In this document: positions 15,508-17,132 of the stretch, one piece after another
How the letters are laid out: every line of letters begins with the position of its first letter
How positions within the stretch are numbered: position 1 is the first letter of the stretch
Position numbers and translations under genes: made by a program
The notes under the pieces: model-generated
The model's database searches: none
What the model was told of the DNA's origin: nothing
What the model saw: the letters and a program-made list of their open reading frames with translations, nothing else
Assembly: GCF_025024155.1 (NCBI RefSeq)
Contig: NW_026251881.1
Location: 1-17,132, forward strand
Origin: Gamsiella multidivaricata
Lineage: Eukaryota > Mortierellomycota > Mortierellomycetes > Mortierellales > Mortierellaceae
Reading direction: 5' to 3'
Length of the DNA stretch: 17,132 bases

Positions 15508-15709
15508 TGTTCCGTCCAGACCCCAAATTGGGACTGTACTGGGAGTGAACCTTCATATTCAGGCCACTTCCATTTTTATTCATGAGACTATTAAGCTATC
15601 TAATACTCCAAGCCCCAGATCGGGGCTATAAAAACCCCTACCGGGAGCATAATAAACAAAAACGCTCTTTTGTCTCCTTGACTCACTCTCAGGTACATAA
15701 AACATCACA
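15508..15709 (+). mobile_element. LTR (copy B, plus strand) of second Ty3/gypsy family
   Basis: 202 bp from TGTTCCGTCCAG to CATCACA with the TATA element GGCTATAAAAACC in the middle, matching the minus-strand LTR at 11836-12037 in length and, where compared, in every base. Because the polypurine tract lies immediately before it, it is the 3' LTR of a partial plus-strand copy. The outer flank (GAAACAACAAAC) differs from that of copy A (GTATGGTTC), which fixes the LTR end. Confidence 0.85.
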
Positions 15710-15799
15710 GAAACAACAAACAGCACGGGACAAACTCCAACGCAACCACCACAACCACCAAACCTCAAAGACTATTGTCCGACAGGAGTTTATATCAGC

Positions 15800-16066
15800 A
15801 TGGTTATCGCGTATCCTGCAGAAGTTGTCAAATTCCAAGTTGTCCGCCCTGACCCCAAGCCCGAACTGAATGGCCTTCGGCGTGTCTCTATCAACATTGA
15901 CGACCACAATTTTCCACAAATCTTTCCAGATCGACATGTCAAGTTCCTCGACAGGCTCAAGTAACATAAGCGACCAGCAACAGAAGAGCAGACTGCAAAG
16001 CCTACAAAGAAATCAAAAGTAGTCATGACGAGATCTGCAACTGATCCATTGCCACGAGATGACTGA
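15800..16066 (+). pseudogene. Relic reading frame with one in-frame TAA, unknown
   Basis: ATG at 15800 opens a frame of 54 codons (MVIAYPAEVVKFQVV... to FLDRLK), stopped by TAA at 15962-15964. The same frame then stays open for 33 more codons with an NLS-like basic cluster (HKRPATEEQTAKPTKKSKVV) and ends at TGA 16064-16066. A CAA-to-TAA change would explain the stop. It begins 91 bp after the copy-B LTR, a distance seen for gag starts, but it does not look like Gag; it may instead be a host gene exon next to the insertion. A pogo-type MITE starts 14 bp after its end. No family recognised. Confidence 0.4.
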
Positions 16067-16081
16067 CTTACTTCACATGTA

Positions 16082-16553
16082 ACGTGGTTGACAAAAGTGG
16101 TCGTATTATTTTAAGTGGATTTAGTACGGCCTTTTTTACATTATTTGATACCTGTATTATCTCAATATCCAAAACATAAAAGCATGAGCCTCACTATGCG
16201 AACAAGGACACACGCCCAATGGACTTTAAAAAAAACACAACTAATTAACTGGTTCATGTATCAAACGTTCACTTACGTTGTCGAGAAGAAGACCCATTTG
16301 GGTCAAATAAAGCCCGTGCCATGGGAAATGATCTCGAGAAGCAGGTATTCTCATGGTGTCTGAGAAAAATCCACAACATAAACTAGTTCATTAGTTGTGT
16401 TTTTTTTTAAGTCCATTGGGCGTGTGTCCTTGTTCGCATAGTGAGGCTCATGCTTTTATGTTTTGGATATTGAGATAATACAGGTATCAAATAATGTAAA
16501 AAAGGCCGTACTAAATCCATTTAAAATAATACGACCACTTTTGTCAACCACGT
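16082..16553. mobile_element. 472-bp MITE with about 180-bp inverted arms (Fot1/pogo-like ends)
   Basis: Arms at 16082 to about 16260 and about 16374 to 16553 are near-perfect reverse complements (a few differences, for example AAGTGG/AAATGG near the ends and GACTTTAAA/GACTTAAAA). Ends read ACGTGGTTGACAAAAGTGGTC, and TA flanks both sides (16080-16081 and 16554-16555), as expected for Tc1/mariner/pogo-type insertion. The roughly 110-bp centre has no coding frame. No transposase, so non-autonomous. The high arm identity suggests recent activity or a hairpin kept by selection or conversion. Confidence 0.88.
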
Positions 16554-16656
16554 TATAAATAAACAAGGCACAGTGCGATCAAAATTGTGGTGAATGAGAA
16601 AGCAAGAGCACTTAGGGAAACAAAAAGCGAAAACACATTGCCGCCCTTGAAGATAA

Positions 16657-16776
16657 CAAAAAAGAAAAAGAAAGAGAAAAAGAAAAAGAAAAAGAAAAAG
16701 AAAAAGAAAAAGAAAAAGAAAAAGAAAAAGATAAAGAAAAAGATAAAGAAAAAGATAAAGAAAAAGAAAAAAAAGC
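16657..16776 (+). repeat. Hexanucleotide microsatellite (GAAAAA)n
   Basis: About 120 bp of GAAAAA units with interspersed GATAAA units near the right end (three alternating GATAAAGAAAAA units). Long lysine (plus strand) or Phe/Leu/Ser (minus strand) frames over it are artefacts of the repeat. Such tracts expand by slippage. Confidence 0.95.
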
Positions 16777-16956
16777 CAAAATACAGTGCCCATAATAATT
16801 ATGTCTGCCCACTCCTTGACAACAGTCATGAAAAGTCAAGAGCACATCACTTTCGAAGCAACCCAACTTTTCACTCTACCAGCACCTCCTGTTCTTCCGA
16901 CTTTCCGTGCAGTGTGATAAAGGACGCTACGAAATATGAGAAAGCGAAGTCCTAAA

Positions 16957-17130
16957 CTAAGGGAACTTGTTCTGCATTAGCCGATTGAGTGGATAATATT
17001 TTATTCCAAAATCAACAATTCCTTTGCTCTCCCTGAAGTCCTGAAACGCATCTTCCATGCCCTCCACTTCCATGTCTTTCTCACCAGTTAGTTCCTCAAC
17101 CTCTAACATAACCAGATCCCACATCCACGT
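16957..17130 (-). CDS. 3' end of an unidentified gene, cut by the window edge
   Basis: On the minus strand a frame enters from the right edge and ends at TAG (16957-16959), 57 codons long. It is rich in acidic residues (LEVEELTGEKDMEVEGMED) followed by a more ordered stretch (GIVDFGIKYYPLNRLMQ) and ends NKFP. The composition and the lack of stops look coding, but the segment is too short to name a family. The other two frames on this strand have stops within about 12 codons. It may be the last exon of a host gene. Confidence 0.5.
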   Translation of the reverse strand, partial: TWMWDLVMLEVEELTGEKDMEVEGMEDAFQDFRESKGIVDFGIKYYPLNRLMQNKFP

Positions 17131-17132
17131 TC

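Larger units (their letters stand above)
15175..15709. repeat. Right arm of 535-bp inverted repeat
   Basis: Reverse complement of 11836-12370. Transcripts crossing both arms could fold into a long duplex, a possible trigger for small-RNA silencing in a fungus; that consequence is inference. Confidence 0.85.

Noticed and set aside
16657..16776. CRISPR-like array
   Set aside because: Simple 6-bp microsatellite without spacers; eukaryotic context.
16521..16955. Poly-lysine and poly-Phe/Leu frames
   Set aside because: Artefacts of the (GAAAAA)n tract; no gene signal.

Overview
The window looks like a repeat-rich piece of a filamentous fungal genome, most likely a mushroom-forming basidiomycete (Agaricomycetes). 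The reasons are GT-AG introns of about 75-120 nt in two host-type genes, a chromodomain Ty3/gypsy retrotransposon (chromovirus), Mutator-like and Tc1/mariner/pogo-type DNA transposon remnants, and no bacterial features. The assignment rests on gene structure and family knowledge, not on a database search.

Layout. (1) 1 to about 5050: a chromovirus on the + strand with uninterrupted gag, protease and pol frames. The 5' LTR lies outside the window. The three frames are each -1 relative to the previous one (gag frame 2, pro frame 1, pol frame 3), and a textbook -1 slippery heptamer lies just before the gag stop. (2) about 5400-5830: a broken Mutator-like (MULE) transposase on the - strand. (3) 6271-6629: a 214-bp-period direct duplication. 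(4) 6777-9936: a nine-exon host-type gene of 801 aa that I reconstructed from splice sites; every exon junction keeps frame. It has a disordered P/S/T-rich middle and a C-terminal region with a PD...ExK signature suggesting a PD-(D/E)XK nuclease-like fold. (5) 9937-11077: intergenic, with an old diverged duplication. (6) 11191-11505: a two-exon gene for a small secreted cysteine-rich peptide (64 aa, 8 Cys in the last 29 residues after a dibasic site), with TATA box and AATAAA in place. (7) 11551-16553: a nest of mobile elements. It holds a tRNA-like remnant, a Tc1/mariner-like MITE, a 5'-truncated second Ty3/gypsy element on the - strand with one nonsense codon, an 804-bp TIR element carrying an acidic 200-codon frame, and a second copy of the gypsy 3' end plus LTR in the opposite orientation. 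Two 535-bp segments of that 3' end form an inverted repeat that I found identical wherever I compared it. A relic reading frame and a 472-bp MITE with about 180-bp inverted arms follow. (8) 16657-17132: a (GAAAAA)n tract and the 3' end of a gene on the - strand running off the edge.

The genes do not form a pathway. The window is a mobile-element landscape with two host-type genes embedded in it. The most notable items are the Cys-rich secreted peptide, the PD...ExK protein, the possible double -1 recoding layout of the intact chromovirus, the identical 535-bp inverted repeat, and the TIR element with a non-transposase-like cargo frame.
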